A stretch of 6,870 bases of DNA from MED-G78 sp964546275 (GTDB lineage Bacteria; Pseudomonadota; Gammaproteobacteria; Magnimaribacterales; D2472): NCBI GenBank assembly GCA_964546275.1, contig CAZJJG010000036.1:1-6870 (forward strand), in the 5' to 3' direction. Positions 1 to 6,825 of this stretch are shown piece after piece. A program made the translations under genes and the position numbers. The number at the start of each line of letters is the position of its first letter. Within the stretch, counting starts at the first letter, position 1. The notes under the pieces were generated by a model. The model ran no database searches. It worked only from the letters and a program-made list of their open reading frames with translations, and was not told the DNA's origin.

Positions 1-1020
1 ATGAAAACCTCAGATTTCAATTACCACCTTCCAGAGAAGCTAATAGCAGATTACCCTTTGGATATCAGGAGTGCTAGCAGACTTTTAGTCCACTCAGATA
101 AAATTGAACATAAATCTTTTAAGGATCTCATCCATTATTTTGAGGAAGATGATCTTTTAGTGTTAAATAATACCTCAGTTATTCCAGCAAGAATCTTCGG
201 AAATAAAGAGTCAGGAGGCGCAGTAGAAGTCATGCTTGAAAGAATCATGGAAGATAACAAAGCATTAGTTCAAATCCGTTCTGGGAGAAGTCCTAAAATA
301 GGAACTATTATCATTCTTGATACCTTCAAAGCAGAATGCATTGATAGAAAAAATAATTTCTTTATTCTTCAATTCGATACTCATCCTTTAGACATTTTTA
401 ATTCAATTGGACATGTTCCTCTTCCTCCTTATATTAAGAGAACCGATGAAGATTTAGATAAAGAAAGATATGCAACGGTTTATGAAGACAAAGCATTGCA
501 AGAATCAGTCGCAGCACCAACTGCTGGTTTACATTTTGATGATGAACTACTAGATGCCATTAAGAGTCTAGGTGTAAGGATCGCAACTGTTAATCTAAGT
601 GTTGGAGCTGGAACCTTTCAACCCGTTAAAGTAGAAAACATAGAAGATCATGATATTCATAGTGAATACTTAGAAGTAACCGCAGATGTTGTAGACATGG
701 TCAATGCAACAAAGCTGGCAGGAAAAAAAGTTTTTGCTGTTGGTACAACAGCTACGAGAGCTTTAGAGACAGCCTTTGCAGATGATACTGAAAAAGGTTT
801 TAGTGGTTATACCAAGCTTTTTATCTATCCAGGCTATAAATTTAAAGCAGTTGATAGACTAATTACTAATTTTCACTTACCTCAATCTTCATTATTAATG
901 CTTGTGTCTGCATTCATTGGCTATGACAATATGCGGCATATATATACAACAGCAGTAAAGGAAGAATATCGATTTTTATCATATGGCGATGCCATGCTAT
1001 TAGAAAAACATGAAATTTAA
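1..1020 (+). CDS. queA: S-adenosylmethionine:tRNA ribosyltransferase-isomerase QueA
   Basis: QueA transfers and isomerises the ribosyl part of S-adenosylmethionine onto preQ1 at position 34 of tRNA, giving epoxyqueuosine in tRNAs with GUN anticodons. It is cytoplasmic and acts directly after Tgt, encoded next. The 339-residue protein is close to the usual length (about 356 in E. coli) and conserved blocks run throughout: NNTSVIPARIFG at 56-67, SIGHVPLPPYIKR at 135-147, AAPTAGLHF at 171-179, VGAGTFQPV at 201-209, VGTTATRALE at 247-256, TNFHLPQSSLLMLVSAF at 289-305 and YRFLSYGDAML at 323-333. The first residues (MKTSDFNYHLPEKLIADYP) match the family N-terminus, so the ATG at base 1 is probably the true start, although its ribosome binding site and promoter lie outside the window. 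The C-terminus is slightly shorter than in E. coli. The last 11 bp overlap the start of tgt, which suggests an operon. Confidence 0.97.
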   Translation: MKTSDFNYHLPEKLIADYPLDIRSASRLLVHSDKIEHKSFKDLIHYFEEDDLLVLNNTSVIPARIFGNKESGGAVEVMLERIMEDNKALVQIRSGRSPKIGTIIILDTFKAECIDRKNNFFILQFDTHPLDIFNSIGHVPLPPYIKRTDEDLDKERYATVYEDKALQESVAAPTAGLHFDDELLDAIKSLGVRIATVNLSVGAGTFQPVKVENIEDHDIHSEYLEVTADVVDMVNATKLAGKKVFAVGTTATRALETAFADDTEKGFSGYTKLFIYPGYKFKAVDRLITNFHLPQSSLLMLVSAFIGYDNMRHIYTTAVKEEYRFLSYGDAMLLEKHEI

Positions 1021-2125
1021 TCTACACAATCAATCTGAGTTTGCTCGAAGAGGGGAATTAGAATTTTCTAGAGGAAATATTCAAACTCCTGCATTTATGC
1101 CAGTAGGCACTAATGGAACTGTTAAAGGTCTTACAGTAGAGGATTTAAAGGCTACTGGGTCAGAGATTATTCTTGGTAATACATATCATCTAATGCTCAG
1201 ACCAGGTGACGAGGCTGTTCGCGATCTAGGAGGCCTACATAAATTTTCTAACTGGGATAGACCAATACTTACAGACTCTGGTGGCTTTCAAGTATGGAGT
1301 CTTGGAGATCTTGTAAAAATTTCAGAAGAAGGCGTAAGGTTTAGCTCGCCCTATGATGGTAAAAAGATTTTTATGACACCTGAAGACTCTATACAAATTC
1401 AAGAAAATTTAGGTTCAGACATCGTAATGGCATTTGATGAATGCACTGATTACCCATCAACTCATGAGCAAGCAAAAACCTCAATGGAGTTATCTATGAG
1501 ATGGGCAAAGCGATGCAAAGAAGCTCATAAATCAGAATCAGCTTTATTTGGAATTGTGCAAGGAGGAATGCATGAGGATCTCAGAGAAATTTCTTTAAAT
1601 GCATTAATGGACATAGGTTTTGATGGAATTGCTCTTGGAGGCTTAAGTGTCGGAGAATCTAAAGAAGAAAAAACTAAGATACTTACATTTATGGCTGACA
1701 AGATGCCAAAGGACAAACCAAGATATTTAATGGGAGTAGGAAAGCCTGAAGATATTGTTGAAGCTGTTAGATACGGTATTGATATGTTTGATTGTGTTTT
1801 GCCTACTAGAAATGCAAGAAACGGCCAATTAATAACATCTACAGGTGTTGTAAATATTAGAAATGCTCCATATAAAATGAGCGATGTTGCTGTAGATGAA
1901 AATTGTGACTGCAAAGTATGCAAAGATTACTCAAGAGCTTATTTAAATCATCTAGACAGAACTAACGAGATGTTAGGCTCAATACTCTCAAGTTTTCACA
2001 ATATTTATTACTATCAATCTTTAATGACTCAAATGCGTGAAGCTATTTCTAATGATTTATTCGCGAACTTCGTAAAAGACTTTTATAATAAACGAAATTT
2101 AGATATCCCTAATGGGCCTTTATAA
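1010..2125 (+). CDS. tgt: Queuine/preQ1 tRNA-guanine transglycosylase Tgt
   Basis: Tgt exchanges guanine at wobble position 34 of GUN tRNAs for the queuosine precursor preQ1. It has 371 residues against about 375 in E. coli, with a TIM-barrel fold. Active-site features are present: D89 in LTDSGGFQV (general acid/base aspartate), D143 and C145 in AFDECT (base recognition; a Cys here is typical of bacterial preQ1 enzymes), the GGLSVGE segment at 210-216, and the nucleophile D261 in MFDCVLPTRNARNG. The zinc site is complete: C299, C301 and C304 in the CDCKVC segment plus H330. The start is ATG at 1010, inside the end of queA in another frame, and MKFNL matches the family N-terminus. No Shine-Dalgarno-like sequence is visible just upstream, so translation may depend on coupling to queA. 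The next gene starts 11 bp after the stop. Confidence 0.98.
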   Translation: MKFNLHNQSEFARRGELEFSRGNIQTPAFMPVGTNGTVKGLTVEDLKATGSEIILGNTYHLMLRPGDEAVRDLGGLHKFSNWDRPILTDSGGFQVWSLGDLVKISEEGVRFSSPYDGKKIFMTPEDSIQIQENLGSDIVMAFDECTDYPSTHEQAKTSMELSMRWAKRCKEAHKSESALFGIVQGGMHEDLREISLNALMDIGFDGIALGGLSVGESKEEKTKILTFMADKMPKDKPRYLMGVGKPEDIVEAVRYGIDMFDCVLPTRNARNGQLITSTGVVNIRNAPYKMSDVAVDENCDCKVCKDYSRAYLNHLDRTNEMLGSILSSFHNIYYYQSLMTQMREAISNDLFANFVKDFYNKRNLDIPNGPL

Positions 2126-2136
2126 GGAAAATTAAT

Positions 2137-2433
2137 ATGGACAGTACTGGATCAGCATATACACCACTCATCTTTCTCTTTACATTCATGTTGCTTTTGT
2201 ACTTTATGTCTATCAGACCTCAGCAAAAAAGAGCTAAAGAGCTTCAAAATATGATGGATAGCCTAGAAAAGGGTGATGAAGTTATAGCAGCAAGTGGTAT
2301 TTTAGGAAAAGTTAAAGAAATTAAAGGTGATTATGTGGCTATAGAAGTTAGCGAAAATATAACTTTTAAACTCCAAAGAAATGCTATATCCAATGTTTTA
2401 CCAAAAGGCACTATTGCCTCCATTAACAGCTAG
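2137..2433 (+). CDS. yajC: Sec translocon accessory subunit YajC
   Basis: YajC is a small inner-membrane protein that copurifies with SecD and SecF and associates with SecYEG; its precise role is not settled and it is usually not essential. The 98-residue product has the standard layout: a short N-terminal segment, one hydrophobic transmembrane helix at about residues 9-25, the family signature IRPQQKRAKE just after it at 26-35, then a small cytoplasmic domain with the GDEVIAASGILGKV segment at 46-59. The length is slightly below the roughly 110 residues of E. coli YajC because the C-terminal tail is short. The ATG is preceded by AAGGA at 2124-2128 with 8 bases between, which overlaps the tgt stop codon. 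Order and spacing place it in one transcript with tgt and secDF. Confidence 0.96.
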   Translation: MDSTGSAYTPLIFLFTFMLLLYFMSIRPQQKRAKELQNMMDSLEKGDEVIAASGILGKVKEIKGDYVAIEVSENITFKLQRNAISNVLPKGTIASINS

Positions 2434-2435
2434 GA
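2432..2435 (+). promoter_or_regulatory. Shine-Dalgarno for the GTG start of secD
   Basis: AGGA at 2432-2435 lies 6 bases before the GTG at 2442 and overlaps the yajC stop codon (TAG, 2431-2433). It supports the GTG as the secD start and suggests coupling of secD translation to termination of yajC. Confidence 0.7.
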
Positions 2436-2441
2436 TAATCA

Positions 2442-4298
2442 GTGAATAGATTTTCTCCATTTAAGTACACTTTAATTCTATTGGTGCTTGTACTAGGTAT
2501 TATCTATGCATTACCTAATTTATATCCTGCTCAGCCTGCAATTCAGATTGCATATACTGATTCAGGCAAGTCAGCTGACCAATCTTTATTAGAAACTGTT
2601 ACTGAAAATCTTGAAAACAAATCTATAGCCTTTGATGAAGTTATCTTAAGAGATAATAATATCGTAGCTAAATTCTTTTCTATCGAAGACCAGTTAAGCG
2701 CAAAAACAATTTTACAAAGATTATTGCTAGATGATGCAATTATTGCATTAAATTTAGAACCATCAACACCTCAATGGCTCAAGGATATAGGCGGAAAGCC
2801 TCTTAAGCTTGGACTAGATTTATCAGGTGGCGTACATTTTTTACTCGAAGTTGATATTGAAAGCGCTCTTAATAGCAGGCTTGATGCTCAATTAAATGCT
2901 TACAGGAAGACTTTTAGAGATCAAAAAATTTATTTAAAAGATTCTTCTAGTAAATCCATGACAATGATTTTTGAATTTAAAGATAGTGAAGGCTTTACCT
3001 CAGCTAGTAATATTCTGAGTAAAGATAACTTAGTTGGTATTAATGGACCTCTTTATAAGATTACAGAAAATGCTGATCGTAATTTAATCTCAGTAGCATA
3101 CACAGATGCCTCCATTAAAGAGATAAGAGACTATGCAGTTGGACAAAACCTTACAACTTTAAGAAATAGGGTGAATGAGCTAGGCGTATCAGAGCCCATT
3201 GTTCAAAGACAAGGCAGCAGTAGAATTGTTGTTCAGCTTCCAGGAGTTCAAGATCCAACAGCTGCTAAGAAAATAATTGGAAAGACAGCAAACTTAGAAT
3301 TTAGATTAGAGGCAAAGCAAAATGCTTCAAGGCTTAGAAAAGAAGAGTTTGAATTTAAAGATGGATTTAGAACTGCTTATTTAGAAAAAAATATAGTAGT
3401 TACTGGTGACAGAGTTACAAATGCTAGTACAGGCTTCGATGAGAATGGAAGATCTCAAGTTAATATTACCTTGGATATGCAGGGCGGTAGATCCATGCAA
3501 AGAGCAACTGGCCCTAATATTGGCAGAGGATTAGCTGTACTTTTTGTTGAACAAAAAAGTAAATCTAAGATTGTTAAAGATGCTACTGGTGAAGAGGTTA
3601 TAGAGCAAACTTCATACATTGAAAAAAATATTATTAGCCTTGCTACCATTCAAGCAAGTCTAGGAACTTCGTTTAGAATTACTGGTGTTGGATCGCCACA
3701 AGAAGCTAGTGAATTAGCATTGCTTTTAAGAGCAGGTGCGTTAGCTGCTCCAATGAAATTTGTTGAGGAAAGAACAGTTGGCCCAAGTCTTGGTAAAGAG
3801 AATATTGAAAAAGGCTTTAGATCTGTAGTGATTGGTTTCATGTTAGTCATTTTATTTATGACCGTTTATTACAGAATGTTTGGAATAGCTGCCAATATTG
3901 CATTGTTTAGTAATTTAATACTTATTACAGGCATTATGTCACTACTTGGAGCAGCTTTATCACTTCCAGGTATCGCTGGTATTGTTTTAACAGTTGGAAT
4001 GGCTGTAGATGCTAATGTACTTATCTTCTCTAGAATTCGTGAAGAGCTTAAAACAAAAAATCCGCAAAACGCTATTCATGATGGATTCTCAAGAGCATTT
4101 GTTACTATCTTTGATGCTAATGTAACAACTTTAATAGCTTCTCTAGTTCTTTATGCAATTGGTACTGGTCCAGTTAAAGGTTTTGCTATCACTCTTTCAA
4201 TAGGTATTGTTACTTCTATGTTTACAGCAATCATGGTTACACGTGCAATTGTTAACCTTGTTTACGGCGGAAAAAATATTAAGGAGTTAAGGGTCTAA
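2442..4298 (+). CDS. secD: Protein translocase subunit SecD
   Basis: SecD forms with SecF a proton-driven membrane complex of the RND superfamily that assists the late, periplasmic stage of Sec-dependent export. The 618 residues are close to E. coli SecD (615). There is one transmembrane helix near the N-terminus (about 9-25, followed by ALPNLYP), a large periplasmic region with GLDLSGG at 124-130, the conserved block LRNRVNELGVSEPIVQRQG at 240-258 and QLPGVQD at 265-271, and then five C-terminal helices between about 460 and 606. D523 in GMAVDANVLIFSRIREEL (helix 4) matches the conserved transmembrane aspartate needed for proton coupling (D340 in Thermus SecDF). The start is GTG at 2442: the encoded NRFSPFKYTLILL aligns with the NRYPLWKYVML beginning of the E. 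coli protein, and AGGA sits 6 bases upstream. The stop overlaps the secF start by one base (TAATG). Confidence 0.98.
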   Translation: MNRFSPFKYTLILLVLVLGIIYALPNLYPAQPAIQIAYTDSGKSADQSLLETVTENLENKSIAFDEVILRDNNIVAKFFSIEDQLSAKTILQRLLLDDAIIALNLEPSTPQWLKDIGGKPLKLGLDLSGGVHFLLEVDIESALNSRLDAQLNAYRKTFRDQKIYLKDSSSKSMTMIFEFKDSEGFTSASNILSKDNLVGINGPLYKITENADRNLISVAYTDASIKEIRDYAVGQNLTTLRNRVNELGVSEPIVQRQGSSRIVVQLPGVQDPTAAKKIIGKTANLEFRLEAKQNASRLRKEEFEFKDGFRTAYLEKNIVVTGDRVTNASTGFDENGRSQVNITLDMQGGRSMQRATGPNIGRGLAVLFVEQKSKSKIVKDATGEEVIEQTSYIEKNIISLATIQASLGTSFRITGVGSPQEASELALLLRAGALAAPMKFVEERTVGPSLGKENIEKGFRSVVIGFMLVILFMTVYYRMFGIAANIALFSNLILITGIMSLLGAALSLPGIAGIVLTVGMAVDANVLIFSRIREELKTKNPQNAIHDGFSRAFVTIFDANVTTLIASLVLYAIGTGPVKGFAITLSIGIVTSMFTAIMVTRAIVNLVYGGKNIKELRV

Positions 4299-5215
4299 TG
4301 AATAACCATATTCCATTTATGAAATACCGCAAAATTGCTGGAATTATTTCTATAGCACTTTTTTCTATTTCTGTTTTAACTTTAGGCTTTAGAGGCTTAA
4401 CCTTAGGCCTTGATTTTAGTGGCGGTACTTTGGTAGAAATATCATACGAAGAGCCAGCTAATCTTGAAGAAATTCGTTCAATCTTGATATCTAATAATTT
4501 TGAAGATTCTCAAGTTGTTAATTTTGGAACAGATCTAGATGTCTTAATTAAAGTTGCAGATCAAAGTGGTAATAGCAAAATAGGTGATCAAATTTTCTCT
4601 ATTCTTGAGGCAGAAGGGCTCTCAGGAACTCTAAAACGTTCTGAATTTGTTGGACCTCAAGTTGGAGCTGAGTTACGAGACCAGGGTGGTGTTGGAATGC
4701 TTGTAGCGCTGTTTATGATATTGCTATATGTAGCTTTTAGATTTCAATATAAATTTGCACTCGGAGCAGTTGCTGCATTGATGCATGATGTTGTTATTAT
4801 TTTAGGCTTCTTCTCAATCTTTGCTTGGGATTTTGATTTAACAGTATTGGCAGCAATTCTAGCTGTTATAGGTTATTCCTTGAATGATACTATTGTTGTC
4901 TCTGACAGGATCAGAGAAAATTTTAGAATTGAACGAGAGCTTACTGATCCACAAGAAATTATTGATCTATCTTTAAATCAAACGTTAAGCAGAACAATTA
5001 TTACTTCTTTAACAACTTTGTTAGTTTTATTTGCTTTATTTATATTTGGCGGCGATCTCATTAGAGGCTTTAGTCTTGCTTTAATACTTGGAGTTTTAAT
5101 TGGTACCTATTCATCTATATACATTGTTGCAAATATGCTTATGTCTTTAGGCATAACGCAAGAAGATATGGCTATTCCAGAGCCTGAAGGTGCAGAATTT
5201 GATGAAATGCCTTAA
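4298..5215 (+). CDS. secF: Protein translocase subunit SecF
   Basis: SecF is the partner of SecD in the SecDF-YajC complex of the inner membrane. The 305 residues are somewhat fewer than E. coli SecF (323); the shortfall is mostly at the N-terminus, which begins only about ten residues before the first helix. Visible are helix 1 at about 12-30, GLDFSGG at 37-43, a periplasmic domain to about 130 with EFVGPQVGAELR at 116-127, and five helices from about 132 to 283. The helix-4 signature IGYSLNDTIVVSDRIRENFR at 191-210 contains D197, the equivalent of the functionally important aspartate. R232 in TLSRTIITS is a candidate for the conserved arginine of the proton path. The tail is acidic (EPEGAEFDEMP). 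The ATG overlaps the secD stop by one base; AAGGAG lies at 4281-4286, 11 bases upstream, a rather long spacing that fits translational coupling. The stop is shared with suhB in TTAA. Confidence 0.98.
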   Translation: MNNHIPFMKYRKIAGIISIALFSISVLTLGFRGLTLGLDFSGGTLVEISYEEPANLEEIRSILISNNFEDSQVVNFGTDLDVLIKVADQSGNSKIGDQIFSILEAEGLSGTLKRSEFVGPQVGAELRDQGGVGMLVALFMILLYVAFRFQYKFALGAVAALMHDVVIILGFFSIFAWDFDLTVLAAILAVIGYSLNDTIVVSDRIRENFRIERELTDPQEIIDLSLNQTLSRTIITSLTTLLVLFALFIFGGDLIRGFSLALILGVLIGTYSSIYIVANMLMSLGITQEDMAIPEPEGAEFDEMP

Positions 5216-6012
5216 ATGGCTTTATAGAAAGGCTTAACTGCCTGTAGCATTGGTTTGAAGCATTTAGGTGATGAGCATATAAAATGATCGCCATCCAAGT
5301 ATTTTGGATCTCCATTAAAATTACTAATCAAAGCTCCTGCTTCTTCAGCGATAAGCAATCCTGCAGAAACATCCCAAAGTTTTAATCCGTGACCCCAAAA
5401 TGCATCCAGTCTGCCAGCAGCCACATAACATAAATCTAAAGCAACAGATCCAGAACGTCTTACCGTTACCTCATTCTGATAAATTTTTTGAAAAGTTTTC
5501 ATATTCTCATAAACATAAGGTTGTCCTGGAGAAGTATGAGATGAATTTGAGAGTAATGCGCCATCAAGATTAGGCTGCTTACTAACACGAATTTTTCGAT
5601 TATTTAAATCTGCACCTGAGCCTTTTGAGGCACTAAACTCTTCCTGACGCATTGGATCAATTACAACTCCAGCAACAGGTGAGCCATCAATCAGACAGCA
5701 TAAAGAAATACAAAAATGAGGATAGCCGTGCATAAAGTTTGAGGTACCATCAATTGGATCTAATACCCAAGTAATATTTGAGCTACCTAACTCTTCACCA
5801 GTTTCTTCTCCTAGAAAATTATCATCAGGATAAAATCTTTTAATTTCTTCAAGGACAAGTTTTTCAACTCTTCTATCAATTGCGGTGGTGTAATCAGCTG
5901 GACCTTTTTTTGTTACATCTAAAGTATGAACTTTTTTTACAGCAAATTGGATTTCAGCAGCACCTTTTCTAGCAGATAAGAGAGCGACATTTAATAAAGC
6001 TGGTATAGACAT
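5212..6012 (-). CDS. suhB: Inositol-1-monophosphatase family protein SuhB
   Basis: This is a Mg2+-dependent, lithium-sensitive type of phosphatase acting on inositol monophosphates in vitro. In E. coli SuhB is also part of the rRNA transcription antitermination complex, and that role is plausible here given the matching position in the gene order. The 266 residues equal the usual length (267 in E. coli). Metal and catalytic residues are present: E69 in GEETG, D85 and D88 in the DPIDGTSNF motif at 85-93, and D214 in LWDVSAG at 212-218, with the second family signature around it. RRSGSVALDLCYVAAGRLDAF at 185-205 is also typical; the longest run quoted here is split by family convention into RRSGSVALDL and CYVAAGRLDAF. 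The ATG at 6012 gives SIPALLNVALLSARKG, which aligns with the start of E. coli SuhB, but no Shine-Dalgarno is visible upstream. It is convergent with secF (4-bp overlap) and divergent from trmJ. Confidence 0.95.
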   Translation of the reverse strand: MSIPALLNVALLSARKGAAEIQFAVKKVHTLDVTKKGPADYTTAIDRRVEKLVLEEIKRFYPDDNFLGEETGEELGSSNITWVLDPIDGTSNFMHGYPHFCISLCCLIDGSPVAGVVIDPMRQEEFSASKGSGADLNNRKIRVSKQPNLDGALLSNSSHTSPGQPYVYENMKTFQKIYQNEVTVRRSGSVALDLCYVAAGRLDAFWGHGLKLWDVSAGLLIAEEAGALISNFNGDPKYLDGDHFICSSPKCFKPMLQAVKPFYKAI

Positions 6013-6047
6013 GTCGCTATTGTAATAGAAATGAGGATAATAGTTGC
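6013..6047. promoter_or_regulatory. Candidate divergent promoter region between suhB and trmJ
   Basis: These 35 bp are all that separates the two start codons, so both promoters must lie here or inside coding sequence. ATTGTAAT at 6019-6026 is an inverted repeat (ATT-GT-AAT). It offers TGTAAT for the plus strand (6021-6026) and TACAAT for the minus strand (6024-6019), each matching 5 of 6 bases of TATAAT. A second minus-strand candidate is TATTAT at 6042-6037. No good -35 box is visible on either strand. The assignment is inference from sequence match only. Confidence 0.35.
6033..6038 (+). promoter_or_regulatory. Shine-Dalgarno for trmJ
   Basis: GAGGAT at 6033-6038 sits 9 bases before the ATG at 6048 and supports that start. 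Confidence 0.65.
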
Positions 6048-6773
6048 ATGAGTTTTAAAAGTAATTTGATTAATATAGTTTTAGTTGAAACCTCACATCC
6101 AGGAAACATTGGATCTGTAGCAAGAGCTATGAAGACTATGGGCCTTTCTAAGCTATCTTTGGTGAATCCTAAAGACTTTCCATCAGGAGATGCTAATGCG
6201 CTTTCAGGCAATGCAAGAGATGTTTTAGATAACGCAGTTATTTACCCATCATTAAAAGAAGCCATTAAGGATAGTACTTTTGTTTATGCAACTTCATCTA
6301 GAAATAGAAGTATTAATTGGCCGATGGTAAACCCTGAAGAAGCAGCTATAAAAGTTATCGAACAATGCAAAGGAGATAAAGAAGTTTCTATTATTTTTGG
6401 CAGAGAGGATAGGGGTCTTACTAATGACGAGCTTCAACTAGCTAACTTTCATTTAGAGATTCCCGCAAATCCAGATTACCCTGTATTAAATATTGCAATG
6501 TCAGTTCAAGTTGTAACTTATGAGCTTTTTAAGAACAGAAGCTCAGCTGATAATAAAGATTGGCATGATTATCCTGAAATTAATTCAGAGGATCTTCAAA
6601 GACTCATAGATCATTTTGTAAAGACCTCAATAGAGCTTGATCTCATTGATCCAGATAATCCTTCACAAATAATAGCGCGCATAAAAAGGATGTTTTCAAG
6701 GCTTCAACCAGATTCTATGGAAGGCAACTATTTAAGAGGTTTTTTAACTGCAATAAATAAACGCCTGAAATAG
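6048..6773 (+). CDS. trmJ: tRNA (cytidine/uridine-2'-O-)-methyltransferase TrmJ
   Basis: TrmJ is a SPOUT-class enzyme that methylates the 2'-OH of C32 or U32 in the anticodon loop of a subset of tRNAs using S-adenosylmethionine; it works as a dimer in the cytoplasm. The 241 residues are near the E. coli length (246). The three family motifs are clear: VETSHPGNIGSVARAMK at 13-29, including R26, the counterpart of the conserved catalytic arginine (R23 in E. coli); FGREDRGLTNDEL at 117-129; and IPANPDYPVLNIAMSVQV at 138-155, which forms the trefoil-knot cofactor site. The region after about 165 is the less conserved C-terminal extension found in TrmJ. The ATG at 6048 fits the family N-terminus and has GAGGAT 9 bases upstream. 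It is divergent from suhB, as in Pseudomonas. Other TrmH-like methyltransferases are less likely because the match to TrmJ runs over the full length. Confidence 0.95.
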   Translation: MSFKSNLINIVLVETSHPGNIGSVARAMKTMGLSKLSLVNPKDFPSGDANALSGNARDVLDNAVIYPSLKEAIKDSTFVYATSSRNRSINWPMVNPEEAAIKVIEQCKGDKEVSIIFGREDRGLTNDELQLANFHLEIPANPDYPVLNIAMSVQVVTYELFKNRSSADNKDWHDYPEINSEDLQRLIDHFVKTSIELDLIDPDNPSQIIARIKRMFSRLQPDSMEGNYLRGFLTAINKRLK

Positions 6774-6789
6774 CAAAGAAGGCTTTTAT
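6757..6789 (+). terminator. Weak candidate hairpin at the end of trmJ
   Basis: ATAAACGCCT at 6757-6766 can pair with AGGCTTTTAT at 6780-6789, nine of ten pairs with one C/T mismatch and a 13-base loop containing the trmJ stop codon. Only four pairs are G/C-rich (GCCT/AGGC), and the T run lies mostly in the 3' arm rather than after it. It could act as a weak terminator after trmJ or may be chance in AT-rich DNA. Confidence 0.25.
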
Positions 6790-6812
6790 ATTTCAATACT
6801 AACTAATATAAT
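6785..6812 (+). promoter_or_regulatory. Promoter of tRNA-Glu
   Basis: A perfect -10 box TATAAT lies at 6807-6812, and TTTATA at 6785-6790 is a 4-of-6 match to TTGACA with a 16-base spacer. Transcription would start near 6819, giving a 5' leader of about 7 bases before the mature tRNA end at 6826. The placement right before a stable-RNA gene makes this the best supported promoter in the window, although the -35 is weak. Confidence 0.6.
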
Positions 6813-6825
6813 GCATTCGCATCTA

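Noticed and set aside
1525..1923. A 132-codon open frame on the minus strand within tgt
   Set aside because: It lies wholly opposite tgt, which has all catalytic and zinc residues, and its translation shows no recognisable domain. It is a shadow frame.
3455..3850. Two adjacent minus-strand open frames of 64 and 66 codons within secD
   Set aside because: Both are opposite conserved secD coding sequence, have no ribosome binding site of note and resemble no known protein.
4381..4420. Repeated TTAGGC-like words near the start of secF
   Set aside because: They encode the conserved helix-1 exit and GLDFSGG region, where repeated Leu-Gly codons explain the words. It is not a separate repeat element.
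5207..5243. Small hairpins at the secF-suhB junction (GCC-TTAAAT-GGC and AGGC-TTAACT-GCCT) as a bidirectional terminator
   Set aside because: Stems of 3-4 bp without a following T tract on either strand are too weak to support a terminator call.
6031..6051. A six-codon plus-strand frame (MRIIVA) whose TGA overlaps the trmJ ATG as ATGA
   Set aside because: It has no Shine-Dalgarno of its own, and the trmJ Shine-Dalgarno lies inside it. A frame this short is expected by chance, so I do not call a leader peptide.
6017..6211. A minus-strand open frame of 64 codons over the suhB-trmJ gap and the trmJ start
   Set aside because: It is opposite the conserved TrmJ N-terminal motif and its product is not recognisable.
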